Source of the DNA: an uncultured beta proteobacterium | GTDB taxonomy: Bacteria > Pseudomonadota > Gammaproteobacteria > Burkholderiales > Rhodocyclaceae | Length of the DNA: 5,054 nt | Assembly (NCBI GenBank): GCA_903953145.1 | Contig: CAJBIL010000407.1 | Location: 1-5,054, forward strand | Direction: 5' to 3' | Shown: positions 1 to 4,745 of the stretch, in pieces | How positions within the stretch are numbered: the stretch's first letter is position 1 | How the letters are laid out: each line of letters begins with the position of its first letter | Notes under the pieces: generated by a model | The model's input: the letters and a program-made list of their open reading frames with translations, nothing else | What the model was told of the DNA's origin: nothing | The model's database searches: none | Made by a program: the position numbers and the translations under genes

Positions 1-293
1 CGCGGATTATGGCTGGTCGCCTTCTGCTCGATGGAGATGGCCGGCGATAATCCCTCGATCAGATCGACATCAGGCTTCTCCATGCGTTGCAGAAACTGCC
101 GCGCATACGCCGAGAGCGATTCGACATAGCGGCGCTGCCCTTCGGCATAGAGGGTGTCAAAAGCGAGCGAGGACTTGCCTGAGCCGGAGAGCCCGGTAAT
201 CACGATCAGCCGGTTGCGCGGCAGGTCGAGATTGATGTTTTTCAGGTTGTGCGTGCGTGCGCCGCGAATTTTAATAACGTTGGTTTCGTCCAT
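1..293 (-). CDS. uvrA: UvrA excinuclease ABC subunit A, N-terminal part (cut by window edge)
   Basis: UvrA is the ATP-dependent damage-recognition subunit of UvrABC nucleotide excision repair in the cytoplasm. Only the first 97 codons are visible, reading leftward from an ATG at 293. The protein starts MDETNVIKIRGARTHNL, the family's characteristic N-terminus. Residues 34-42 are the first Walker A loop (GLSGSGKSS, with K40 as the nucleotide-binding lysine). The stretches FDTLYAEGQRRYVESLSAYA and QFLQRMEKPDVD follow, with the Q-loop IEQK near residues 88-91; all are hallmark UvrA sequence. Full-length UvrA is about 940 residues, so roughly 90% lies outside the window and the truncation is only the edge. 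The Shine-Dalgarno is weak (CAGG about 9 nt upstream). The gene diverges from the MFS gene across 68 bp that contain a LexA-like box. Identification is near certain. Confidence 0.97.
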   Translation of the reverse strand, partial: MDETNVIKIRGARTHNLKNINLDLPRNRLIVITGLSGSGKSSLAFDTLYAEGQRRYVESLSAYARQFLQRMEKPDVDLIEGLSPAISIEQKATSHNP

Positions 294-321
294 CGGGGCT
301 GACCTGAAGGCTGGGGCAAAC

Positions 322-337
322 CTGTTAATATACGCAA
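322..337. promoter_or_regulatory. LexA-like SOS box between uvrA and the MFS gene
   Basis: On the minus strand the 16-mer TTGCGTATATTAACAG fits the LexA pattern CTG-N10-CAG with one mismatch (TTG for CTG) and agrees with 11 of 16 positions of the E. coli consensus palindrome. It covers the candidate uvrA -10 hexamer, where a repressor would be expected to act. uvrA is a classical SOS gene in E. coli, which makes the site plausible. The left half is imperfect and betaproteobacterial LexA preferences vary, so the call is tentative. Confidence 0.42.
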
Positions 338-356
338 TTCCGCAGTCCTGCACCAA
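327..356 (-). promoter_or_regulatory. Candidate sigma-70 promoter of uvrA
   Basis: Read on the minus strand, TTGGTG (351-356) and TATATT (327-332) are separated by 18 bp, matching the -35 and -10 elements at four and five of six positions. Transcription would start about 320, giving a leader of roughly 25 nt before the uvrA ATG. The -10 lies inside the LexA-like box at 322-337. On the plus strand, TGTTAATAT (323-331) could serve as an extended -10 for the transporter, so the two divergent promoters may overlap. This is a match by eye and has no experimental support. Confidence 0.4.
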
Positions 357-361
357 ACCAA

Positions 362-1576
362 ATGTCACCTACCAATCCAGACGCGATGAGCGCCGATGAA
401 AAGCGCGCCGGCATCAGCCTTGCGGCGATTTTTGCGCTGCGCATGCTCGGGCTATTTCTGATTCTTCCCGTATTCTCGATTTACGCCAAAGACTTGCCGG
501 GCGGTAACGACATGGCAATGGTTGGTTTCGCGCTGGGCGCTTACGGTTTGACGCAGGCCTGCCTGCAAATTGCTTACGGTAGCGCATCGGATCGCTTCGG
601 ACGCAAGCCGGTGATCGTTTTCGGGCTGGTGCTGTTCGTGATCGGCAGCTTCGTGGCGGCGATGGCTGGTGACATCTACGGCATCATCATTGGCCGCGTG
701 TTGCAGGGCGCCGGCGCTATTTCGGCTGCTGTAACGGCGCTGGCGGCTGATTTAACGCGTGAGCAGCATCGCACCAAGGTGATGGCGATGATCGGCTCCT
801 CCATCGGCCTCGTTTTCGCGCTATCGATGGTCGGTGCGCCACTGCTTTACGCCACTATCGGCATGCCCGGTATTTTCGCGCTGACCGGCATTCTTGCTTT
901 AATCGCCATCTTCGTCGTACTCAAGGTCGTGCCGGCAGCACCAGCGATACCCCGCCAACCGGGGTGGCCGAGCTTTGTTGAAGTCTTGACTCACCCACAA
1001 TTGCTGCGCATGAATTTCGGGGTTTTTGCCCTGCATCTGATGCAGACGGCGATGTGGGTGCTGGTGCCTTCGGCATTGGTCAGTACCGGCGCACTGCCAG
1101 TTGCCGAGCACTGGAAAATATATCTGCCCGCCGTCTTGTTGTCTTTCGTTTTCATGGTGCCGGCGATTATTGCAGCCGAAAAACACGGCAAGATGAAGCT
1201 GGTTTTCAACGCCGCGATTGCGCTGCTGGTTGCCGTTCAGCTTGGCTTCGGTTTTTTTGGTCAGGGCGCTTACGCGCTGGCTTTCTGGATGACGCTTTTT
1301 TTTATCGCCTTCAATGTGCTTGAAGCAACCCAGCCCTCGCTGATCTCGCGCATCGCACCGCCGCACGCCAAGGGCGCAGCACTCGGCGTCTATAACACCA
1401 CGCAATCGCTTGGCCTGTTTCTCGGCGGCGTACTCGGTGGCGCGCTGGCCAAGTTCGCCGGTGCAGAGGCTGTCTGGCTGGCCTGTGCAGCAGTTGCGGT
1501 CGTCTGGATGTTGCTTGGGGTGACGATGACCATGCCGCCGCCCCGCGCCAAGCCGGCATCGGCAAAACCTTTATAA
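362..1576 (+). CDS. MFS transporter, YajR-like, without the C-terminal YAM domain
   Basis: A 404-residue inner-membrane protein with about 12 hydrophobic segments, predicted to be a proton-coupled secondary transporter or drug-efflux type; the substrate is unknown. Its sequence follows E. coli YajR closely: the TM1 stretch LRMLGLFLILPVFSIYA (about 26-42), MFS motif A between TM2 and TM3 (GSASDRFGRK, 73-82), GRVLQGAGAISAAV in TM4 (111-124), DLTREQHRTK (130-139), and HPQLLRMNFGV and AEHWKIYLP in the second half. It ends about 50 residues short of YajR (454 aa), just after TM12 with a Pro/Ala/Lys-rich tail, so the cytoplasmic YAM domain is absent. No good Shine-Dalgarno precedes the ATG at 362. 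An in-frame ATG at 386 (M9) is an alternative start, also without a clear ribosome site. The stop is 31 bp before ssb. The family is secure; the function is not. Confidence 0.9.
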   Translation: MSPTNPDAMSADEKRAGISLAAIFALRMLGLFLILPVFSIYAKDLPGGNDMAMVGFALGAYGLTQACLQIAYGSASDRFGRKPVIVFGLVLFVIGSFVAAMAGDIYGIIIGRVLQGAGAISAAVTALAADLTREQHRTKVMAMIGSSIGLVFALSMVGAPLLYATIGMPGIFALTGILALIAIFVVLKVVPAAPAIPRQPGWPSFVEVLTHPQLLRMNFGVFALHLMQTAMWVLVPSALVSTGALPVAEHWKIYLPAVLLSFVFMVPAIIAAEKHGKMKLVFNAAIALLVAVQLGFGFFGQGAYALAFWMTLFFIAFNVLEATQPSLISRIAPPHAKGAALGVYNTTQSLGLFLGGVLGGALAKFAGAEAVWLACAAVAVVWMLLGVTMTMPPPRAKPASAKPL

Positions 1577-1577
1577 T
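1572..1577 (+). promoter_or_regulatory. ssb: Candidate -10 element for ssb
   Basis: A perfect TATAAT overlaps the stop codon of the MFS gene and lies 30 nt before the ssb ATG. No recognisable -35 hexamer sits 16-18 bp upstream (the sequence there is GC-rich end-of-gene coding), so the promoter would be weak or activator-dependent. ssb could also be read through from the transporter gene, since no terminator is seen between them. Confidence 0.35.
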
Positions 1578-1596
1578 ATTTCTTCAAACACCATTC

Positions 1597-1603
1597 AGGG
1601 AGG
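1597..1603 (+). promoter_or_regulatory. ssb: Strong ribosome binding site of ssb
   Basis: AGGGAGG lies 4 nt before the ATG at 1608. It is the best Shine-Dalgarno in the window and fixes the ssb start, consistent with the high expression expected for SSB. Confidence 0.85.
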
Positions 1604-1607
1604 CAAC

Positions 1608-2108
1608 ATGGCTTCGGTCAACAAAGTGATTCTCGTCGGCAATCTGGGTGCCGATCCCGAAACCCGCTACATGCCCAACGGCGACGCCGTCGCGAACATC
1701 CGTCTGGCAACCACAGAATCGTGGAAGGACAAGGCGAGCGGCGAGAAGAAGGAAATCACCGAGTGGCACCGCGTTGTGTTCTACCGCAAGCTGGCAGAAA
1801 TCGCCGGTCAGTATCTGAAGAAAGGATCAGCGGTCTACGTCGAAGGTCGAATCCGTACCCGCAAGTGGCAGGACAAGGAAGGCCAGGAACGCTACACGAC
1901 CGAGATTGAAGCGAACGAAATGCAGATGCTTGGTGGGCGTTCGGGGGCGGGTGCTTCGTCCGGTGGTGAAGCCGAGTACGGCGGCAGCATGCCTTCGTCG
2001 TCCAGTGGATCCGGCGCCTCCTTTGGCGGGGCTTCGGGTGCGGCGCGTGCTGCTCCCGCAAAAAAAGCCCCCAGCTTTGAAGATATGGATGACGATATTC
2101 CGTTCTGA
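1608..2108 (+). CDS. ssb: Single-stranded DNA-binding protein SSB
   Basis: SSB is a homotetrameric protein that coats single-stranded DNA in replication, recombination and repair and recruits partner enzymes through its C-terminus. The 166-residue product is close to the E. coli length (178). Residues 1-110 are the OB fold, starting MASVNKVILVGNLGADPETR. The DNA-stacking aromatics are in the expected places: W39, W53, F58 and W87 (compare E. coli W40, W54, F60, W88). Residues 111-150 form a Gly/Ser/Ala-rich flexible linker, and the protein ends in the acidic tip MDDDIPF, the partner-docking peptide. The start is set by the strong ribosome site just upstream, and a rho-independent terminator follows 24 bp after the stop. 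In E. coli ssb is directly divergent from uvrA; here the MFS gene lies between them. Identification is certain. Confidence 0.98.
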   Translation: MASVNKVILVGNLGADPETRYMPNGDAVANIRLATTESWKDKASGEKKEITEWHRVVFYRKLAEIAGQYLKKGSAVYVEGRIRTRKWQDKEGQERYTTEIEANEMQMLGGRSGAGASSGGEAEYGGSMPSSSSGSGASFGGASGAARAAPAKKAPSFEDMDDDIPF

Positions 2109-2132
2109 AAATGCGGTTTCGTCCGTTTGGTC

Positions 2133-2160
2133 AAAAAAGCCGGCTTCTGCCGGTTTTTTT
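2133..2160 (+). terminator. Rho-independent terminator after ssb
   Basis: A 12-bp stem pairs AAAAAAGCCGGC (2133-2144) with GCCGGTTTTTTT (2149-2160), including one G-U pair, around the loop TTCT. It is followed by GT and has a seven-T tract. The A-run on the left arm gives the reverse orientation a U-tract too, so it could stop transcription both ways, although no minus-strand gene approaches from the right here. Confidence 0.9.
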
Positions 2161-2310
2161 GTATCTATTCTGTATCAATCCTTTTCCTCTCGTTTTGGTA
2201 GCAAGCGTAGTTGTCGTTCGCTTGGCATTAACGCGCTTTACCGCTCCCCCGCTTTTTAAGGCAGAATTCGCGGCGTTGCAGTGTCACGCTTTTCTGTGAG
2301 ATTTTAGGCC

Positions 2311-3162
2311 ATGGATAATCCACTCAGTTTCCGCATTCTTGAAGATGTCGCCCGTGATCTTTCCGGCGAGGTAGTGTCGTTTCCGACATTTCTGGACATT
2401 ACATTTCAGGTACGTGCCGCGCTGAAGAACCCGAACTTGACGGTTGATCAGCTGGCGAAGCTGGTTGGCGCCGAGCCGATGATGAGCGCCAAGGTGATCA
2501 GGATGTCCAATTCGGTCGCCATGAATCCCTCCGGGCGGGCAATTGCCGACGTTAAAAGCGCGATCAGCCGGGTCGGGATGGAGGCGGTGCGCAGTGTTTC
2601 GTTTGCCGTGGCCATGGAGCAGGTGCTCGGGTCAAAAAAAATGGCTGCCTTCGAGGGCTTATCGCATCGGCTTTGGGAGCACTCGATGCACGTCGCGGCG
2701 CTCTGTCGCGTGCTGGCCAAAAAAATGGCGCGGATCAACCCGGATGAGGCGATGTTTGCCGGCCTGGTGCACGATATTGGCGTTTTCTACCTGCTTTCAC
2801 GCGCCGCCAATTTCCCTGAATTGATCGAAAACAAGGCCGAGTTGCATCAGTTGCTGGTCGAGTGGCACGACAATATCGGCCATGCTTTGCTGGCGGCGAT
2901 GGGCCTGGGTGAGGATGTCTTGGTGGCGGTTCAGGAGCATGAAATCGAGCGTCCGGTCAGCGAAGTAAAAACGCTGGCTGATGTTCTTTTCGTTGCTAAC
3001 AAACTGGCCAATACGCTGGGTGGCTGGCGTGATCCGGCGTTCGGTGAAACGGTCGTTGACCTCGCTTCACTGGCCGGCGTGCTGGATGCCGAGGCGATTA
3101 AAACCCTGCTTTTCGAATCGGAAGAAGAAGTTCAATCGCTCAAGGCCGCTCTGACCGGGTGA
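2311..3162 (+). CDS. HDOD domain protein, single domain
   Basis: A 283-residue, probably cytoplasmic protein that is almost entirely one HDOD domain (about residues 15-215), a relative of HD phosphohydrolases found in bacterial signalling and stress proteins. Typical features are FPTFLDITFQVRAALKNPN near the N-terminus, the helix VGAEPMMSAKVIRMSNSVA (52-70), AISRVGMEAVRSVSFAVAM (84-102), WEHSMHVAALCRVLA (122-136, H124) and AGLVHDIGVFYLL (150-162, H154-D155). H210 lies in VQEHE. The position where active HD enzymes carry a final metal-ligand Asp reads FVANKLAN (227-234), with Asn230, so catalysis is doubtful and a binding or regulatory role is more likely; this is usual for HDOD proteins. No receiver, GGDEF or EAL domain is attached. 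The ribosome site is weak (TAGG at 2305-2308), and a poor promoter candidate (TTTACC 2238, CAGAAT 2262, 18-bp spacing) lies upstream. It stands alone after the ssb terminator. The signalling partner is unknown. Confidence 0.92.
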   Translation: MDNPLSFRILEDVARDLSGEVVSFPTFLDITFQVRAALKNPNLTVDQLAKLVGAEPMMSAKVIRMSNSVAMNPSGRAIADVKSAISRVGMEAVRSVSFAVAMEQVLGSKKMAAFEGLSHRLWEHSMHVAALCRVLAKKMARINPDEAMFAGLVHDIGVFYLLSRAANFPELIENKAELHQLLVEWHDNIGHALLAAMGLGEDVLVAVQEHEIERPVSEVKTLADVLFVANKLANTLGGWRDPAFGETVVDLASLAGVLDAEAIKTLLFESEEEVQSLKAALTG

Positions 3163-3170
3163 TTGAGCCT

Positions 3171-3659
3171 CTATAGCCGGCGAATTTTCTCGAGCAATGC
3201 CGTAGTCGATTTCTGGTGGATGAACGGAATCGAAACGACACGGCCTCCCCAGTTGCTGACTTCGTGGTTCCCGACGATTTTTTCTACCGGCCAATCGCCA
3301 CCTTTGACCAGGATATCGGGTCGGCAATCGAGGATGCGTGCGAGTGGCGTGTCTTCGTCAAACCAGGTTACCAGCGAAACGCATTCCAGTGCGGCCATCA
3401 CGGCCAGTCGGTCGGCCAGCGTGTTGACCGGGCGATCATCGCCTTTACCCAGACGTTTGACTGAACTATCGCTATTCAGCGCCACGATCATTGAGGCCCC
3501 CAGCGAGCGTGCCTGTCCAAGTAGCGTGACATGGCCGCGATGCAGGATATCGAAACAGCCGTTGGTAAAGACCAGCGGCCGGTCAAGCAAGCTGACGCGC
3601 TCAACGAGTTGTTCGGGGGCGACGATCTTGTGTTCAAAATCAGGGGGGGCGTAGTGCAT
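3171..3659 (-). CDS. rfaE2: D-glycero-beta-D-manno-heptose 1-phosphate adenylyltransferase
   Basis: The enzyme transfers AMP from ATP to D-glycero-beta-D-manno-heptose 1-phosphate, releasing pyrophosphate, and so makes the ADP-heptose used in LPS inner-core synthesis in the cytoplasm. The product (162 aa from the preferred start) is one nucleotidyltransferase domain equivalent to the C-terminal half of E. coli HldE. It has FTNGCFDILHRGH (31-43), containing the catalytic HxGH motif (H40, H43). Further hallmarks are ALNSDSSVKRLGKGDDRPVN (60-79), DILVKGGDW (115-123) and the closing SIPFIHQKSTTALLEKIR. No kinase (RfaE1) domain is fused and none is in the window, so the kinase must be encoded elsewhere. 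An upstream in-frame ATG at 3671 lacks a ribosome site, whereas the ATG at 3659 has GGAG six nt before it. The gene converges on the HDOD gene with 8 bp between stops and no terminator. It is 73 bp downstream of the MerR gene on the same strand. Confidence 0.95.
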   Translation of the reverse strand: MHYAPPDFEHKIVAPEQLVERVSLLDRPLVFTNGCFDILHRGHVTLLGQARSLGASMIVALNSDSSVKRLGKGDDRPVNTLADRLAVMAALECVSLVTWFDEDTPLARILDCRPDILVKGGDWPVEKIVGNHEVSNWGGRVVSIPFIHQKSTTALLEKIRRL

Positions 3660-3665
3660 TGGGCG

Positions 3666-3669
3666 CTCC
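3666..3669 (-). promoter_or_regulatory. rfaE2: Ribosome binding site deciding the rfaE2 start
   Basis: Read leftward, GGAG is followed by six bases and then ATG at 3659. The competing ATG at 3671 overlaps this GGAG and has nothing like a Shine-Dalgarno before it, so initiation at 3659 is favoured. A lone -10-like TAAAAT lies at 3684-3689 on the minus strand without a good -35. Confidence 0.6.
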
Positions 3670-3732
3670 ATTCAGAGCGGACGATTTTACAAGATTTCAG
3701 CGTGCGCTTCGTGCTTTGCGTTACTGCTGTTT

Positions 3733-4650
3733 TCAAAGCCCGTCTGCGGGCTGAGCCCGTTTCTGCCGCCAGTTGGCGAGTGCGCTCAGTGCGTCTTGCA
3801 GTCCGCAGAGCAGAATGACGCCAGGTTGCGCCGGGATGCGATTAGCGCCGGCGCCGCCAATCCATAACTCGATGTTCTCCGGCAGCAGCGTGCGCAACTG
3901 GCTGATCAACGGAGCCATCTGGCGTGCGGGAAAAGCCGCTGAGAACGAGATGGCGACAATATCCGCCGTTTGTGCCTGTGCCGCCATGCGGATGTCGAGT
4001 AGCGGTGTTTGCGTACCAAGCGAAAAGCAGCTTGCGCCATCCAGTGCAAATAATGCCTCGGCCATCAGCAGGCCGAGTATGTGCTGTTCTTCAGGAACGG
4101 TGGTGAGGACGATGCGCGGCTGCCCTGTGGCTTGGGTCAGGTTGCCAATCGCCCGGCGCAACAGGGATTGCATCTGCTCTGAGTAAAGGTGCTCCTCAAA
4201 AATTTCCAGTTCGCCACGTGTCCATGCCTCGCCAACGGCATGGTTGAGTGGCGCAATCGTGTTCAGCACAAATCCCTGTAATCCCTGGCGCATCATCGCC
4301 TGTTCAAGCGTCTGGCGCAGGCCGGGAACGTCGTGTTGCCGGATCAGTGCGAGCGTTTGCAACAGCAAGCTGTTTTCGACCAGGGGTGTGGCGTTGACGG
4401 GTACCGGCGGCGCAGAAAGTTCGGCCAGTTCTGCCTCGCTGGCAGCCAGCAGGCGCCCGGGGCGATAGCCCTGATCCATCAGGCGCCTGATCACCCGCAG
4501 ACGCGCCACCTGGTCAGCCGGGTAGAGGCGTTCACCTTTGTCATCGCGATCCGGCAGCGGAAAACCATAGCGACGCTCCCAGACGCGCAGGGTGTCTTTG
4601 CCCAGACCAGTGTCGCGCTCGACAGCGCCAATATTCATTGAAGGTTGCAT
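3733..4650 (-). CDS. MerR-family regulator with AdoCbl-binding photosensory module (CarH/LitR type)
   Basis: A 305-residue (from ATG 4650) DNA-binding repressor candidate. Residues 5-75 form a MerR winged-helix domain (MNIGAVERDTGLGKDTLRVWERRYGFP, then RLYPADQVARLRVIRRLMDQG). Residues 90-170 are a helical bundle with W143 followed nine residues later by E153-H154, the W-x9-EH cap motif of CarH. Residues 178-300 are a Rossmann-like B12 domain with E188-x-H190-x-x-G193, H190 being the expected lower axial cobalt ligand, and IGGAGA at 264-269. In characterised family members AdoCbl drives DNA binding in the dark and light releases it. All key residues are present, so light sensing is a reasonable inference. 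The frame extends to a TTG at 4668, but that would put the palindrome at 4656-4668 inside the gene. ATG 4650 or 4638 is preferred; none has a clear ribosome site. It diverges from the peroxidase gene and may be co-transcribed with rfaE2. Confidence 0.9.
   Translation of the reverse strand: MQPSMNIGAVERDTGLGKDTLRVWERRYGFPLPDRDDKGERLYPADQVARLRVIRRLMDQGYRPGRLLAASEAELAELSAPPVPVNATPLVENSLLLQTLALIRQHDVPGLRQTLEQAMMRQGLQGFVLNTIAPLNHAVGEAWTRGELEIFEEHLYSEQMQSLLRRAIGNLTQATGQPRIVLTTVPEEQHILGLLMAEALFALDGASCFSLGTQTPLLDIRMAAQAQTADIVAISFSAAFPARQMAPLISQLRTLLPENIELWIGGAGANRIPAQPGVILLCGLQDALSALANWRQKRAQPADGL
3737..3759 (-). other. Alternative GC hairpins at the 3' end of the MerR gene
   Basis: AGCCCG (3737-3742) pairs perfectly with CGGGCT (3747-3752) around a 4-nt loop. 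The second arm can instead pair with GCCCG (3755-3759). On the minus strand the first hairpin is followed by only TT before GAAAA, too short a T-tract for a convincing intrinsic terminator. It lies in the last codons of the regulator gene and might attenuate or pause transcription toward rfaE2. Confidence 0.25.
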
Positions 4651-4655
4651 TATTA

Positions 4656-4668
4656 TTGTCTTGGACAA
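4656..4668. promoter_or_regulatory. Operator-like palindrome 1, TTGTC-N3-GACAA
   Basis: TTGTCTTGGACAA is a perfect 5-bp inverted repeat with a 3-bp centre, lying 6 bp before the preferred ATG of the MerR gene. Twelve of 14 bases (4656-4669) match the second copy at 4730-4743. Its position directly ahead of the regulator gene suggests autoregulation. Assignment to this regulator is inferred from the location and the paired copy. Confidence 0.6.
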
Positions 4669-4683
4669 ATATTCGATGATTGC

Positions 4684-4712
4684 TTGACAGTTTTCAACAT
4701 GACGCCTATCTT
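4684..4712 (+). promoter_or_regulatory. Sigma-70 promoter of the peroxidase gene
   Basis: A consensus -35 TTGACA (4684-4689) is followed after 17 bp by TATCTT (4707-4712), five of six matches to the -10. Transcription would start about 4719, which leaves a 27-nt leader if translation starts at 4746 or about 177 nt if it starts at 4896. The promoter lies between the two operator-like palindromes. The 13-bp palindrome GCCTATCTTAGGC (4704-4716) covers the -10. Confidence 0.7.
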
Positions 4713-4736
4713 AGGCTTGTGTCTTTAATCTGTCTA
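4708..4736 (-). promoter_or_regulatory. Candidate leftward promoter for the MerR gene
   Basis: On the minus strand TAGACA (4731-4736; five of six matches to TTGACA) and TAAGAT (4708-4713; four of six) are 17 bp apart. The -10 almost coincides with that of the rightward promoter, and the -35 is inside palindrome 2. A second weaker option is TTGAAA (4691-4696) with AATATT about 18 bp further left, next to palindrome 1. One of the two probably drives the regulator. Confidence 0.35.
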
Positions 4737-4742
4737 GGACAA
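4730..4742. promoter_or_regulatory. Operator-like palindrome 2, TGTC-N3-GACA
   Basis: CTGTCTAGGACAA contains a 4-bp inverted repeat with a 3-bp centre and is nearly identical to palindrome 1. It starts 74 bp from the first copy, close to seven turns of B-DNA, so both would face the same side of the helix. It sits just downstream of the expected rightward transcription start and includes the AGGA (4736-4739) that would be the ribosome site of the ATG at 4746. Binding here could block the peroxidase gene directly. A half-copy TGTCT at 4720-4724 lies 11 bp upstream in the same orientation. Confidence 0.58.
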
Positions 4743-4745
4743 AAC

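Noticed and set aside
899..1405. 168-codon minus-strand frame within the MFS gene
   Set aside because: Shadow frame; its peptide is Arg/His/Gln-rich with no recognisable domain, while the plus strand encodes a clean 12-segment transporter.
2111..2299. 62-codon plus-strand frame starting just after the ssb stop
   Set aside because: It spans the ssb terminator hairpin, has no ribosome site and encodes a composition-driven, family-less peptide; treated as intergenic.
2633..2725. Two A-runs (8 and 7 A) before ATGGC in the HDOD gene, resembling slippery sites
   Set aside because: They encode Lys-Lys-Met in a continuous frame with HDOD motifs on both sides. No stimulatory structure or useful alternative frame was seen, so programmed frameshifting is not supported.
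3163..3654. Long plus-strand frame of 163 codons over rfaE2
   Set aside because: It is the antisense shadow of rfaE2, whose conserved motifs on the minus strand are unmistakable.
4651..4668. TTG start at 4668 for the MerR gene
   Set aside because: It would add six residues not typical of MerR domains, has no ribosome site and would place palindrome 1 inside the coding sequence; ATG 4650 or 4638 fits the domain better.
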